DNA from: Planctomycetia bacterium
GTDB lineage: Bacteria; Planctomycetota; Phycisphaerae; Phycisphaerales; SM1A02
Direction: 5' to 3'
Length of the DNA: 19,735 bases
Assembly: GCA_005799475.1 (NCBI GenBank)
Contig: SYGQ01000006.1
Span: 1 to 19,735, forward strand
A model generated the notes under the pieces. That model saw only the letters and a list, made by a program, of their open reading frames with translations. It was not told the DNA's origin and ran no database searches. The translations under genes and the position numbers were made by a program. Each line of letters starts with the position of its first letter. Position 1 is the first letter of the stretch. Below are positions 1 to 8,063 of the stretch, one piece after another.

Positions 1-43
1 ACTGTGGAACTGGCCCGCTGGATTCTTCGCTGTCTCGACATGG

Positions 44-889
44 ATGGCGCGATCCGCGGCGGGGCTCGAACTGCGGTTCGTTGATGTGGCCGGTGACGCG
101 ACACCCACGCTCGTTGGAGGAGGGCTCGTCGACGGCGTCGATGCGAATCCGCCCGTGCTCCTCATTCACGGTTGGGGGACGAGCAAGGAGGCCATGCTCG
201 GTCAGGCGGCGTGGCTCTCGAGAACCCGACGGGTGTTTGCGCCGGACTTGCCTGGGTTCGGCGAGCATCCACTGCGGACCGATCAGGCGGCACTCACGGC
301 CGACGAGTATGTTGCGTGGTTGGACTCGTTCATCGCGGCGATCGGCCTCGAGCGCGTCGATGTGATTGGCGAGTCGATGGGAGGCGCGCTCGCGGCCGCC
401 TACGCCGCCGCGCACCCAGGCAAGGTGAGGCGGGTCGTCTTGGAGGCTCCAGCCGGGGTTCGTCCGCCGCACACGAACGACTTCATGCGCGAGGCTGAGT
501 CGGGCGGCAATCCTCTACGGATTGCGAGCGAGGCGGACTTCGATCGCGTCGTCGGCCTTGTCTTCGCGAGTCCACCGCCCATTCCGACGCCGATTCGGCG
601 CTACCTCGTCGATCGAGCATTGAGGGACCTTCCCCGGCAAGACGAGATGGTTCAGGCGATCCGGTCATTCTTGGTGTCGGGGAATGAATCGCGTCTTGCG
701 CTCATCTCGGCGCCGACCCTCGTCATCTACGGCTCGGCCGATCGCGTCACCGATGCATCGATGCTCGATGTCTACTGCGAGGGCATTCGCAATGCTCGTC
801 GGGTCCTCATCCCTGGGGCGGGGCATGTCGTCTTTCACGACGCGCCTCTCGCGGTGGCGCGGGAGATTCGCGCGTTTCTCGATCCGTAA
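44..889 (+). CDS. Alpha/beta-fold hydrolase (5' end uncertain)
   Basis: This is an alpha/beta hydrolase-fold enzyme, probably a cytoplasmic esterase or C-C/ester-bond hydrolase; the substrate cannot be read from sequence. Counting from the ATG at 44 it has 281 residues. The oxyanion motif HGWG is at 42-45, the nucleophile elbow GESMGG puts Ser at about 111, the acid is probably Asp233 in GSADRVT, and the catalytic His is about 261 in GAGHVVF. A short cap lies around 140-200. The frame stays open with no stop back to base 2, and the residues before the ATG (LWNWPAGFFAVSTW) look hydrophobic, so the true start may be upstream of the window. No ribosome-binding site precedes the ATG at 44. The gene converges on the isocitrate dehydrogenase gene with 49 bases between the two stops, and no terminator with a T-tract is visible there. 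Family is secure, start and substrate are not. Confidence 0.85.
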   Translation: MARSAAGLELRFVDVAGDATPTLVGGGLVDGVDANPPVLLIHGWGTSKEAMLGQAAWLSRTRRVFAPDLPGFGEHPLRTDQAALTADEYVAWLDSFIAAIGLERVDVIGESMGGALAAAYAAAHPGKVRRVVLEAPAGVRPPHTNDFMREAESGGNPLRIASEADFDRVVGLVFASPPPIPTPIRRYLVDRALRDLPRQDEMVQAIRSFLVSGNESRLALISAPTLVIYGSADRVTDASMLDVYCEGIRNARRVLIPGAGHVVFHDAPLAVAREIRAFLDP

Positions 890-938
890 TCGCGACGACA
901 CTCATCGCGCGTGGCGCCGCTCGAGATCGAACGGCGAG

Positions 939-1961
939 CTACAGCCGATCGATCACAGCTTTCGCGAACGCGCTGGTGGAGAGTGCGCCCCCGAGGTCGC
1001 GCGTCTTGCAGCCGTCAACAAGGGCGCGGTCGTAGGCCTCTCGGATGCGCGTCGCGGTGGCGGCGAGGGCCGCGTCCGAGTGCGCTTCCGCGATGGCATT
1101 GAGCATCATCACGGCGCTCATCGTGATCGCGAGCGGATTGGCGATCCCCTTGCCGGCGATGTCGGGGGCGCTGCCATGCACGGCCTCGAAGACCGCCGCG
1201 TGCTCGCCAAGGTTCGCGCCGGGAACGACGCCGAGTCCGCCGACAAGACCCGCGCAGAGGTCGCTCAGGACATCCCCGTAGAGATTCTCCATGAGAAGCA
1301 CATCGAAACGGGTCGGATCCTGCACCAACCGCATGCACGCCGCGTCGATAATGAGCTCTTCGTACTCGATCTGTGGAAACTTGGCGTCGCGCACCTCGCG
1401 CGCGCAGCGGATGAACAAGCCGTCCGAGAGCTTCATGATGTTCGCCTTGTGGAAGACGGACACCTTGCGGCGTTTGCGGTGCACGGCATAGCGAAACGCG
1501 AAGTCGGCGATGCGCAGACATGCGTCGCGCGTGGCCACCTTCATGCTGGTCACCACGCCGCGCGTGATTTCATTCTCAATTCCGGCGTAGAGACCCTCGG
1601 TGTTCTCGCGGATGACGACGAGGTCGACGCCCGAAAACCGAGTGGCCACGCCGTCGAGGGATCGCACCGGCCGCACGGCACCATAGAGGTCGAGCCGCTT
1701 CCGGAGGGCCACATTGACCGACGAGAATCCGCCGCCCACGGGCGTTGTGCACGGACCCTTGAGCGCAACGCGGTGTTTCTGGATCGCCTCGACGGTCGCT
1801 GCCGGAAGGAGTTCTGACTCGCCCGCTTCCAGGGCGGCCACGCCTGCCTTTGCTTCGACCCACTCAATCGGGGCCTTCGCCGCAGCCAGAATCTCGCACG
1901 CCGCGTGTGCCACTTCAGGGCCAATGCCATCTCCAGGAATGAGGACTGCGGTGTACGGCAT
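939..1961 (-). CDS. Isocitrate dehydrogenase, NAD-dependent type
   Basis: This enzyme probably oxidises and decarboxylates isocitrate to 2-oxoglutarate in the TCA cycle, in the cytoplasm. It has 340 residues from the ATG at 1961, with MPYTAVLIPGDGIGPEV at the N-terminus, as is typical of the beta-decarboxylating dehydrogenase family. The isocitrate-binding Ser loop SSVN is at about 80-83, RENTEGLYAG at about 118-127, and the catalytic Lys in HKANIMKLSDG at about 172. The metal-binding aspartates in NLYGDVLSDL are about 230 and 234, and the NAD loop EAVHGSAPDIAGKGIANP is at 259-276. LeuB enzymes carry a different loop at the RENTEGLY position, which favours isocitrate over isopropylmalate. Homoisocitrate or tartrate dehydrogenase cannot be fully excluded. 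There is no Shine-Dalgarno sequence. A TATCGT hexamer ends 11 bases before the start, and the terminator of the upstream LysM gene is only about 26 bases away, so any promoter here is very compact. Confidence 0.88.
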   Translation of the reverse strand: MPYTAVLIPGDGIGPEVAHAACEILAAAKAPIEWVEAKAGVAALEAGESELLPAATVEAIQKHRVALKGPCTTPVGGGFSSVNVALRKRLDLYGAVRPVRSLDGVATRFSGVDLVVIRENTEGLYAGIENEITRGVVTSMKVATRDACLRIADFAFRYAVHRKRRKVSVFHKANIMKLSDGLFIRCAREVRDAKFPQIEYEELIIDAACMRLVQDPTRFDVLLMENLYGDVLSDLCAGLVGGLGVVPGANLGEHAAVFEAVHGSAPDIAGKGIANPLAITMSAVMMLNAIAEAHSDAALAATATRIREAYDRALVDGCKTRDLGGALSTSAFAKAVIDRL

Positions 1962-1987
1962 AGGGAGGAGCAACGATAGCAAGGGGG

Positions 1988-2027
1988 AAAGAAAAAGGCT
2001 CCCACGGCACGCGCCGCAAGGAGCCTT
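1988..2027 (-). terminator. Rho-independent terminator after the LysM gene
   Basis: On the minus strand an 8-bp stem (AAGGCTCC at 2027-2020 pairing with GGAGCCTT at 2002-1995) encloses a smaller CGGC/GCCG stem, and is followed by TTTTTCTTTC. The hairpin plus T-tract lies 25 bases past the LysM stop codon, so it closes the long Nudix-to-LysM transcription unit and separates it from the isocitrate dehydrogenase gene. Confidence 0.85.
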
Positions 2028-2051
2028 GGAGAACCCGTCAGTTTGGAAGGG

Positions 2052-2864
2052 TTAGTTCTTGGTGGGGATCGTCAACTTCATGCCGACCTTCAAGGCGCTC
2101 GGGTTGGCTCCGATGACGGCCTTGTTCGCGTCGTAGATCCGCTTCCAGCTCGAGCGATTCCCGTAGGCCTTGTCGGCGATCGACGCGAGTGTCTCACCCT
2201 TGGCGACGGTGTGCTGCGACGAGTTTCCGACTGCGGTCGGGGCCGAACGACTTGCCGCTGGTGACGAGGCAGTGAGTGTCGAGCTCGACTTTGCCGGAAG
2301 GTTGATCTTCTGTCCAACCTTGAGCGTTGACGCGTTCATGCCAGGATTCGCCTTGACAATCGCCGGCCAAGCATTCACATCGTGGAACCAGTTGCCCGCG
2401 ATGCCGCTGAGGGTGTCGCCCGACTTGACGACATAGGTCGTCATCGACTCGGTTGAGGTGGCAGGCGGCGTCTTGGCCGTGACAATCGGAGCGGGAGCGG
2501 TGAACACTGGCTCAGCGCTAGGGGGTGCGACAATCGGCGTCGGTGTGACGGGTCCGAATGCGGTTGTTGCAGGCGTTGAACTCGGCGTGCCGACGGGGGT
2601 TGTTGGCGCGGCGAAGGCGGTGCTGTCCATGCCCGAGGCAGTGACAGGCGCGGCTCCAGACATTCCGGTGACCACGGGTGTCGTTGGCGAGAGGGTCAGC
2701 GACGGTGTGTCCGCCGACATCCCCTCTTCACCCCCTGCGATCGGGTCCGTCGTCACCGTCTCGGGTGATGTGGGTGTGGATGGGGCGAGGAAGCCGAAAT
2801 AGATGCCGGCCACAAGAAACAGGCCGACAACCGAAAAGATGACGATCTTTGCTCCGCGAGTCAT
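2052..2864 (-). CDS. Membrane-anchored protein with two LysM domains
   Basis: This is a probable peptidoglycan-binding envelope protein of 270 residues. A short basic N-terminus (MTRGAKI) leads into one hydrophobic segment at about 7-28, read as a membrane anchor or uncleaved signal. A long Thr/Pro/Ser/Val-rich linker runs from about 29 to 142, followed by two LysM modules at about 143-190 (starting TYVVKSGDTLSGIAG) and 218-267 (starting HTVAKGETLASIAD). No catalytic domain is visible, so binding or scaffolding is more likely than hydrolysis. The ATG at 2864 is preceded on the minus strand by GGAGG (2876-2872) with a 7-base spacer, which fixes the start. It is the last gene of the secDF unit, 51 bases after the secDF stop, and is followed by a terminator. 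The domain call is secure; the biological role is inferred. Confidence 0.88.
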   Translation of the reverse strand: MTRGAKIVIFSVVGLFLVAGIYFGFLAPSTPTSPETVTTDPIAGGEEGMSADTPSLTLSPTTPVVTGMSGAAPVTASGMDSTAFAAPTTPVGTPSSTPATTAFGPVTPTPIVAPPSAEPVFTAPAPIVTAKTPPATSTESMTTYVVKSGDTLSGIAGNWFHDVNAWPAIVKANPGMNASTLKVGQKINLPAKSSSTLTASSPAASRSAPTAVGNSSQHTVAKGETLASIADKAYGNRSSWKRIYDANKAVIGANPSALKVGMKLTIPTKN

Positions 2865-2915
2865 TGGTGGACCTCCATGTCCATTGAGATTGTGCGAACG
2901 AGTGGAAGAAGAGAG

Positions 2916-5900
2916 TCAGACAGGAGTCGCGGACGCGACTCCAACGGTGGCTGTGCGGACCTGAGCAGAATCCGTGCGGTCGCCGTGACGAACAAAAGTC
3001 ATGGGTGCGGCAATGATGACGGAACTGATCGTGCCTGCAACGAGGCCGATGATGAATGTGAATGCGAACGGCGAAATGGCCGGACCGCCCCAGACATAGA
3101 GCACGATTGCGCTGGCGAGGGTTGTGCCTCCGGTCAAGAGCGTTCGGCTAAAGGTTTGATTGATGGCATCGTTGATGTTCGTCCACGATGCATGCGGCAA
3201 CTTCCCCTTGTTCTCTCGGATGCGGTCGAGGATGACGATGGTGTCGTTCAAGGAGTATCCAATGATCGTCAAAAGAGCCGCAATAACATTGAGATCAATG
3301 CGGAACTCTTCAAGAAGCGTGGCCCGCCCAAACTCGGTGCCGGCGATCGAGTGGGTCAGGGCAAGGACACCAAGGCACACCACGACATTGAAGACAACGG
3401 CTGTAATGGTCGCGAGCGAGTAGCGGAAGCTCGAGAACCGGAGCCAGATGTACAGGACCATCCCAACGAGGCTGACAATGATGGCCACGATGGCGCTCGC
3501 GGCGAGGTTTTCCGCCACCCGTGGACTGAACGAGTTGACCTGATCGAGGCTCAGTTTGGAGGTAAATGCGGCCTGAATGAGCTGCCATTCAGGCCGTGCA
3601 ACCACCCGCTCCCATGTCGCGGCGTCAACCTTGGTCAGGAGCGCGGTTGGCTCGGTCACCATCACGGCGACCGCTGTCCAACCCTTGGACGGATTGGCCG
3701 GATCGGCGGGGGTGACCCCCACCACTTGGGTTGGTCGACTGCTTTGCGCGGAGAAGTCTGGCTGCTTCCGCATCCGGGCGATCCTGGACTCCGCTTCCTC
3801 AAGCGTGACAGGAGGTTGCAGGTCCTTGAGGAGGATCGCCACGCCACCGACGAAGTCCCGAGACGAGTCCTTCAGGGTTGGCTGGCCGATGGATGCGCCC
3901 AGAGTGTCCGACGAGATTGCGTTGGTGTACGCGACCCCATCAGGATCATCGGCGCCGGCGAAGCGGACGGGCTTGGCAACATCGAGGGAGTCGAGGAAGG
4001 AACCCGCGACGGCTTGAACAAGGGGTTCGGTAACTGTCTGGTTACTTGTCAGAGTGGCGGGGTTCGCCACCCGGACCTGGAATCCCGTCGCATGGCCGTC
4101 CGGTGTGGCCTCACCGACCGTGAGGACATTCGCGTTCCGAAGTTCTCGGATGACCGGATCGGTCGAGTCATCGCCAAGCTTATGAATCCGTTGTTCGACC
4201 TCTTCACGCTGAAGGTAGAGACGGCCGCTCGGAGACGCCGCCTCCCCGGTCGTGGCCTTGCGGGTCATGAGTGTCATCGTGACGCCGCCTCGGAACTCGG
4301 TTTCGAGGAGTTCCCGGCCTGCGCCCCAGGTCAGGACAAGGCACACCGCTCCAACCGCCGCCGCGCCGGTCCAGAGGACATGGCGGATCCGCAGCCAGTC
4401 GAAGTGCGGTCGCAGCACCTTCATCATGGAGGGGAAGATGGTCGGCATCATCGGGAGCCGGCGCAATCCGCACCAGTTGATGAGCACGGCGTACATGATT
4501 CGCGTGCAGAAGAGCGCGGTGAAGAGCGTCGTCAGAACGCCGATCATCATGGTGAGGGCGAAGCCCTTCACTTCAGTTGCCGCGGTCTTGTAGAGGACGA
4601 CACAAACAATCAGATTGGTGACATTGCCGTCGACGATCGCGTTGAACGCCCGGGCGAACCCGAGGTCCATCGCATTCTTCAGTGGCTCCTTGTTGTCGAT
4701 GAGTTCCTCACGGACGCGCTCGTAGACGAGCACATTCGCATCGACCGCCATGCCCACCACGAGCGCGATGCCCGCCAGGCCAGGCAGCGTGAAGGACCCG
4801 TCGATCCCAGCCATGATCCCGAAGATCATGGCGATGTTGATGGCGATGGCGATGACCGCGATGAGGCCCGCGCCGAGGTAGTAGACCGAAATGAGCGCGC
4901 TCGTGGTGATCGCCGCCACGACGACCGCCCACAGCCCGCGCTCGAGGTTCTCGCGACCAAGGGCAGGGCCGAGGATGCTGACGGAGATCGGCTCGCTCTG
5001 GAGTTTGGCCTCGAGTTCGCCGCCTTGGAGCACACGAATGAGGTACTGCACTTCGTCGTTCGAGAAGGACCCCTTGATGATGCCGCTCGTTGAGATCTGC
5101 CCGTCGAGCGTGGGCGCTGAGAAGAGTTGGCCGTCAAGGACGATGGCCATGGGGCGGCCGAGGTTCGCACCAGTGAGGCGGCCGAGATACTGGCCACCTG
5201 AGGCATCGAGTTGGAAGGCGACGGCGACTCGGCCGAGTTCGTCCTGCGACTGGAACACATTCCGCATCGCCCACTGACGACCGCCCAAGTGGTCGAGGCT
5301 CATCGCGTCGGTCACATAGAGGAGCACATACGGGGTTCCGTCGTAACTGGCGCCCACGAGGTCGCGCGGTTTGAGGTAGTCGACCGGATTCGCCATGAGG
5401 CTCTGGATCGCCTCAGGCGAGTCCCCCCACTGCTTCGCGTCGTTGATCGGGAACCAGCGTGCCACCGGCGAATCTGTGCCACCCGGACCGCGCTCGGCGA
5501 GTTGCTTGCGCATCTCGTCGGGATTGACCCCCTCGGGTGCGGCGGCGCTCACGGCGATGTGGAACTCGAGCACACCCGCGCCGCGCAGGAGGCGCTTCAA
5601 GTCCTCGGGGTCGTCGTAACCGGTGACTTTCGATGCGTAGTCGGCCTGGAGCGCGGCAAGTTCGTCGATCGCACCCGCGTAGTCGGGCTGGATCGCCTTC
5701 AGTCGCGCGATTTCGAGTTCGCGCGGGCTCGCTGTCGTTTCGCGCACGCCATCGGCATCGAGTTTGGCCTTGCCCTTCTCGTCACGCGCAAACGGCCGAG
5801 CGTCAGAAAGCGACAGCGCACGCTTCAAACGGGCTTCGTCAAGGTTCGTCTCAGCGATGCGGGTGCGCATCGTCCGTTCCTTCACTTCGGCCGAAGCGAT

Positions 5901-6470
5901 GCGGTCCTCGATCGAACCGAGTTCGTCCGCGGGGGCGTTTCGGGCGATGGCGGCCTGATAGTCGGCGCGACCGGCAATGGCGTCGTTGGACGCGCGCTGG
6001 AGTTCCTCGAGCGTGGCGCGGCGCGACGAGGGCAGCGGCGCTTTGTCCTTCTCGGGTGCGGGCGCAAGCGTGGGTGCGCTCGCCAAGGCGAGCGCTTGGT
6101 CGAGTTCGCGCGGCGTCAGCGTCAACTTTCGGCCCAGATCCGCGACCTTCGCGCGGTAGGCGTCTCCCATGTCCCGGACTTCGGGCGACGGCAGTGGCAT
6201 CACGACTTCGATGCGGTCGAGGCCCTGCGGTTGGAGCGACACATCGAGGACGCCCTGCGGATTGACACGCCGCTTGAGCGAATCGACGACCTGCGCCAAC
6301 ACCCGCTGAGGATCCCCCTGCGCTGGCATCGAGACCGCGTAGACCATGCTGACGCCACCTCGGAGGTCTTTCCCAAGGCGGATGCTCGTGTCGAGCGGGA
6401 ACGCCTGCCAGACACAGACCGCAATCAGGATGAGCGCGACAATGAGCCTCGGGAGAATCTTGATGTTCAT
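2916..6470 (-). CDS. secDF: Fused protein translocase subunit SecDF
   Basis: SecD and SecF are joined in one 1184-residue chain. The pair uses the proton gradient to pull exported proteins out of the SecYEG channel on the periplasmic side. The SecD half starts with a membrane segment at 6-24 and the DLRGGV motif at 35-40. Its channel region follows at about 510-665, including VGMAVDANVLVYER with the conserved Asp at about 577. The SecF half starts with a membrane segment at about 698-715, then EFRGGV, and carries GYSLNDTIVILDRIRE at about 1071-1086. Both periplasmic parts are large. The SecD part contains a charged, Ala/Glu/Lys-rich probable coiled-coil stretch at about 105-295, and the SecF part spans about 270 residues (720-988), much longer than E. 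coli SecF. The start overlaps the yajC stop by 3 bases (ATGA), which argues for coupled translation. Fused SecDF is also found in Bacillus and Bacteroidetes. Confidence 0.95.
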   Translation of the reverse strand: MNIKILPRLIVALILIAVCVWQAFPLDTSIRLGKDLRGGVSMVYAVSMPAQGDPQRVLAQVVDSLKRRVNPQGVLDVSLQPQGLDRIEVVMPLPSPEVRDMGDAYRAKVADLGRKLTLTPRELDQALALASAPTLAPAPEKDKAPLPSSRRATLEELQRASNDAIAGRADYQAAIARNAPADELGSIEDRIASAEVKERTMRTRIAETNLDEARLKRALSLSDARPFARDEKGKAKLDADGVRETTASPRELEIARLKAIQPDYAGAIDELAALQADYASKVTGYDDPEDLKRLLRGAGVLEFHIAVSAAAPEGVNPDEMRKQLAERGPGGTDSPVARWFPINDAKQWGDSPEAIQSLMANPVDYLKPRDLVGASYDGTPYVLLYVTDAMSLDHLGGRQWAMRNVFQSQDELGRVAVAFQLDASGGQYLGRLTGANLGRPMAIVLDGQLFSAPTLDGQISTSGIIKGSFSNDEVQYLIRVLQGGELEAKLQSEPISVSILGPALGRENLERGLWAVVVAAITTSALISVYYLGAGLIAVIAIAINIAMIFGIMAGIDGSFTLPGLAGIALVVGMAVDANVLVYERVREELIDNKEPLKNAMDLGFARAFNAIVDGNVTNLIVCVVLYKTAATEVKGFALTMMIGVLTTLFTALFCTRIMYAVLINWCGLRRLPMMPTIFPSMMKVLRPHFDWLRIRHVLWTGAAAVGAVCLVLTWGAGRELLETEFRGGVTMTLMTRKATTGEAASPSGRLYLQREEVEQRIHKLGDDSTDPVIRELRNANVLTVGEATPDGHATGFQVRVANPATLTSNQTVTEPLVQAVAGSFLDSLDVAKPVRFAGADDPDGVAYTNAISSDTLGASIGQPTLKDSSRDFVGGVAILLKDLQPPVTLEEAESRIARMRKQPDFSAQSSRPTQVVGVTPADPANPSKGWTAVAVMVTEPTALLTKVDAATWERVVARPEWQLIQAAFTSKLSLDQVNSFSPRVAENLAASAIVAIIVSLVGMVLYIWLRFSSFRYSLATITAVVFNVVVCLGVLALTHSIAGTEFGRATLLEEFRIDLNVIAALLTIIGYSLNDTIVILDRIRENKGKLPHASWTNINDAINQTFSRTLLTGGTTLASAIVLYVWGGPAISPFAFTFIIGLVAGTISSVIIAAPMTFVRHGDRTDSAQVRTATVGVASATPV

Positions 6471-6877
6471 GCCTTGATGCCTTGCGCGTCGCGGGCTGGC
6501 GAGACGATCTGCACGATCGCACTCTTCGTAAATGTCATCCGAACATTGGAGTTCTCGTCGACCTTGAGGACGACCGTGTCATCCTTGATTTCGACCACCG
6601 AGCCCAAAATGCCGCCAGCGGTCTGCACCTCGTCGTGCTTCTTCATGGACGACATGAGTGCAGCGCGCTTCTTCTTCTCGCGGCGGCCCCCCATGACCGA
6701 GATGAAGATCATGATCGCAAGGACCGGCAAGAACATCCAGATCACTCCACCCATGTCGCCGCCAGAACGCGGAGCCGCAGCGGGATCCGCGGTGCCCGGC
6801 AAAGCTGTCGTCGCGGGTGCGGGCTGGCCTGCCAGAGGTGGCGCATCTTGGAAGGACGCGAGCAGAGAAGTTGTCAT
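6467..6877 (-). CDS. yajC: Preprotein translocase subunit YajC
   Basis: YajC is a small inner-membrane partner of SecDF. From the ATG at 6877 the protein has 136 residues: a hydrophilic Ala/Pro-rich N-terminal stretch (about 8-42), one membrane segment at about 44-62 (VIWMFLPVLAIMIFISV), a basic turn RREKKKR, and a small cytoplasmic beta domain with DEVQTAGGILGSVVEIKDD at 82-100, the family signature. An alternative ATG at 6892 adds five residues and overlaps the tgt stop. I prefer 6877, 7 bases after that stop, but neither site has a clear Shine-Dalgarno sequence. The Ala/Pro-rich N-terminal extension makes it somewhat longer than the usual ~110 residues. Its stop overlaps the secDF start. 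The tgt-yajC-secD-secF order is the common arrangement across bacteria, which supports the call. Confidence 0.92.
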   Translation of the reverse strand: MTTSLLASFQDAPPLAGQPAPATTALPGTADPAAAPRSGGDMGGVIWMFLPVLAIMIFISVMGGRREKKKRAALMSSMKKHDEVQTAGGILGSVVEIKDDTVVLKVDENSNVRMTFTKSAIVQIVSPARDAQGIKA

Positions 6878-6884
6878 TGTGAAG

Positions 6885-8063
6885 TCAATCATCTGGTTGT
6901 TCAGTGGGATCGTTGGAGGGGTCGGCTCGGTGCGTTGTGCGAGCCCATCGGCCGCGCAGGTCAAGCCACGCATCTTCGTCGATTGCGCGCCTGATGTCCA
7001 GTAGCAGGCGCTGGTAGAGCCTGAGGTTGTGCCACGAGACCAGGGTGGGCCCAAGCATTTCGCCTGCCAGCAGGAGATGCCTCAGATACGCCCGCGAAAA
7101 CCCGCCCCCGCAGGTGGGGCAGTCGCATCCCTCTTCGATCGGCCTCGGATCGTCGGCATGGATGGCGTTCCGGAGCCTCAGCGACCCATGGAGCGTGAAC
7201 GCGAACCCATTTCGCCCGTTCCGCGTCGGAAGCACGCAGTCGAACATGTCGACGCCACTCTCGACGGCCATGATGATGTCGGCTGGGTAGCCCACCCCCA
7301 TGAGGTAGCGCGGCTTGTCGGAGGGCAGAAGCGGCGCGGTGAAGCGCACCACTTCCTCAATGGCGCGCGGCCCCTCGCCCACGGCCACACCCCCAATGGC
7401 GAACCCCGGAAGGTCATGCGCGCATGTGGCGTCGACGCTCGCGCGCCGGAGCGCGAGGTCCGTGCCGCCTTGCACGATGCCAAAGAGCGCCTGATCTTCT
7501 CGCGTGTGCGCCGCGATGCAACGGGTGAGCCAGCGGAGCGAGCGGTCTTTTGCTTCGACGAGCCGGGCGTGGTGATCCGCCGAGTCGCTCTCGGAAACTC
7601 CCTGCGGACAGTCATCGAAGGCCATCGCGATGTCGGCGCCGAGGGACTGCTGCACCTCCATGCTCGACTCGGGGCCCAGGTGCACAACGCTCCCGTCGAT
7701 GAACGATCGGAAACTCACTCCGTCTTCGTTGAGGCGATTGATCGCCGACATTGAGAACGCCTGGAATCCACCTGAGTCGGTCAGGATCGGGCCGTCCCAC
7801 CGCATGAAACGGTGCACGCCTCCGAGGGCTTCCACCCGACGATGGCCGGGCCTCAGCATGAGGTGGAAGGCGTTGTTCAAGATGCACTGTGTCCCCGTCG
7901 CGCGCACTTGTTCGGGGGTGAGCCCTTTCATTGCCGCCGCAGTGGCCACGGGCATGAATGCCGGCGTGTCGAACGAACCGTGCGGTGTCACGATGCGGCC
8001 GCGTCGCGGGCCGTCTGGGCGCGGTGCGCCGAGAAGTTCGAGGCGGACCGGCGCGGCGGTCAT
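6885..8063 (-). CDS. tgt: Queuine/preQ1 tRNA-guanine transglycosylase
   Basis: Tgt swaps guanine-34 in the anticodon of GUN tRNAs (Asp, Asn, His, Tyr) for the queuosine precursor preQ1. The 392-residue length is close to the family norm. Diagnostic motifs are TDSGGFQ at about 95-101 (catalytic/substrate Asp), GIVQGG, GGVAVGEG, and MFDCVLPTRNGR at about 273-284, which carries the nucleophilic Asp. The zinc site is CDCPTC at about 318-323 with the distant His in SWHN. The ATG at 8063 overlaps the stop of the rhomboid gene by 4 bases (ATGA). GAAGG stands only 3 bases before the ATG, so translational coupling probably matters more than that site. It lies directly upstream of yajC, as in many bacteria. 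No other queuosine-synthesis gene is in the window. Confidence 0.96.
   Translation of the reverse strand: MTAAPVRLELLGAPRPDGPRRGRIVTPHGSFDTPAFMPVATAAAMKGLTPEQVRATGTQCILNNAFHLMLRPGHRRVEALGGVHRFMRWDGPILTDSGGFQAFSMSAINRLNEDGVSFRSFIDGSVVHLGPESSMEVQQSLGADIAMAFDDCPQGVSESDSADHHARLVEAKDRSLRWLTRCIAAHTREDQALFGIVQGGTDLALRRASVDATCAHDLPGFAIGGVAVGEGPRAIEEVVRFTAPLLPSDKPRYLMGVGYPADIIMAVESGVDMFDCVLPTRNGRNGFAFTLHGSLRLRNAIHADDPRPIEEGCDCPTCGGGFSRAYLRHLLLAGEMLGPTLVSWHNLRLYQRLLLDIRRAIDEDAWLDLRGRWARTTHRADPSNDPTEQPDD

Noticed and set aside
911..938. Short CGCCG/CGGCG hairpin (915-936) between the converging hydrolase and isocitrate dehydrogenase genes as a terminator
   Set aside because: The stem is only 5 bp with a 12-base loop and no T-tract on either strand; part of it may be chance in GC-rich DNA.
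684..1817. Plus-strand open frame of 377 codons overlapping the hydrolase and opposite isocitrate dehydrogenase
   Set aside because: It overlaps two well-supported genes, starts inside the hydrolase in another frame, and translates to Arg/His-rich sequence without a fold.
2877..5093. Long plus-strand open frame of 738 codons opposite secDF
   Set aside because: It is antisense to clear SecDF coding sequence, and its translation is a low-complexity Arg/Asp/Gly/His-rich string with no domain. GC-rich codon bias on the real strand suppresses stops on the other.
5211..7004. Plus-strand open frame of 597 codons across the SecD and YajC genes
   Set aside because: It is antisense to conserved genes, its composition is typical of mirror frames, and it has no recognisable motif or ribosome-binding site.
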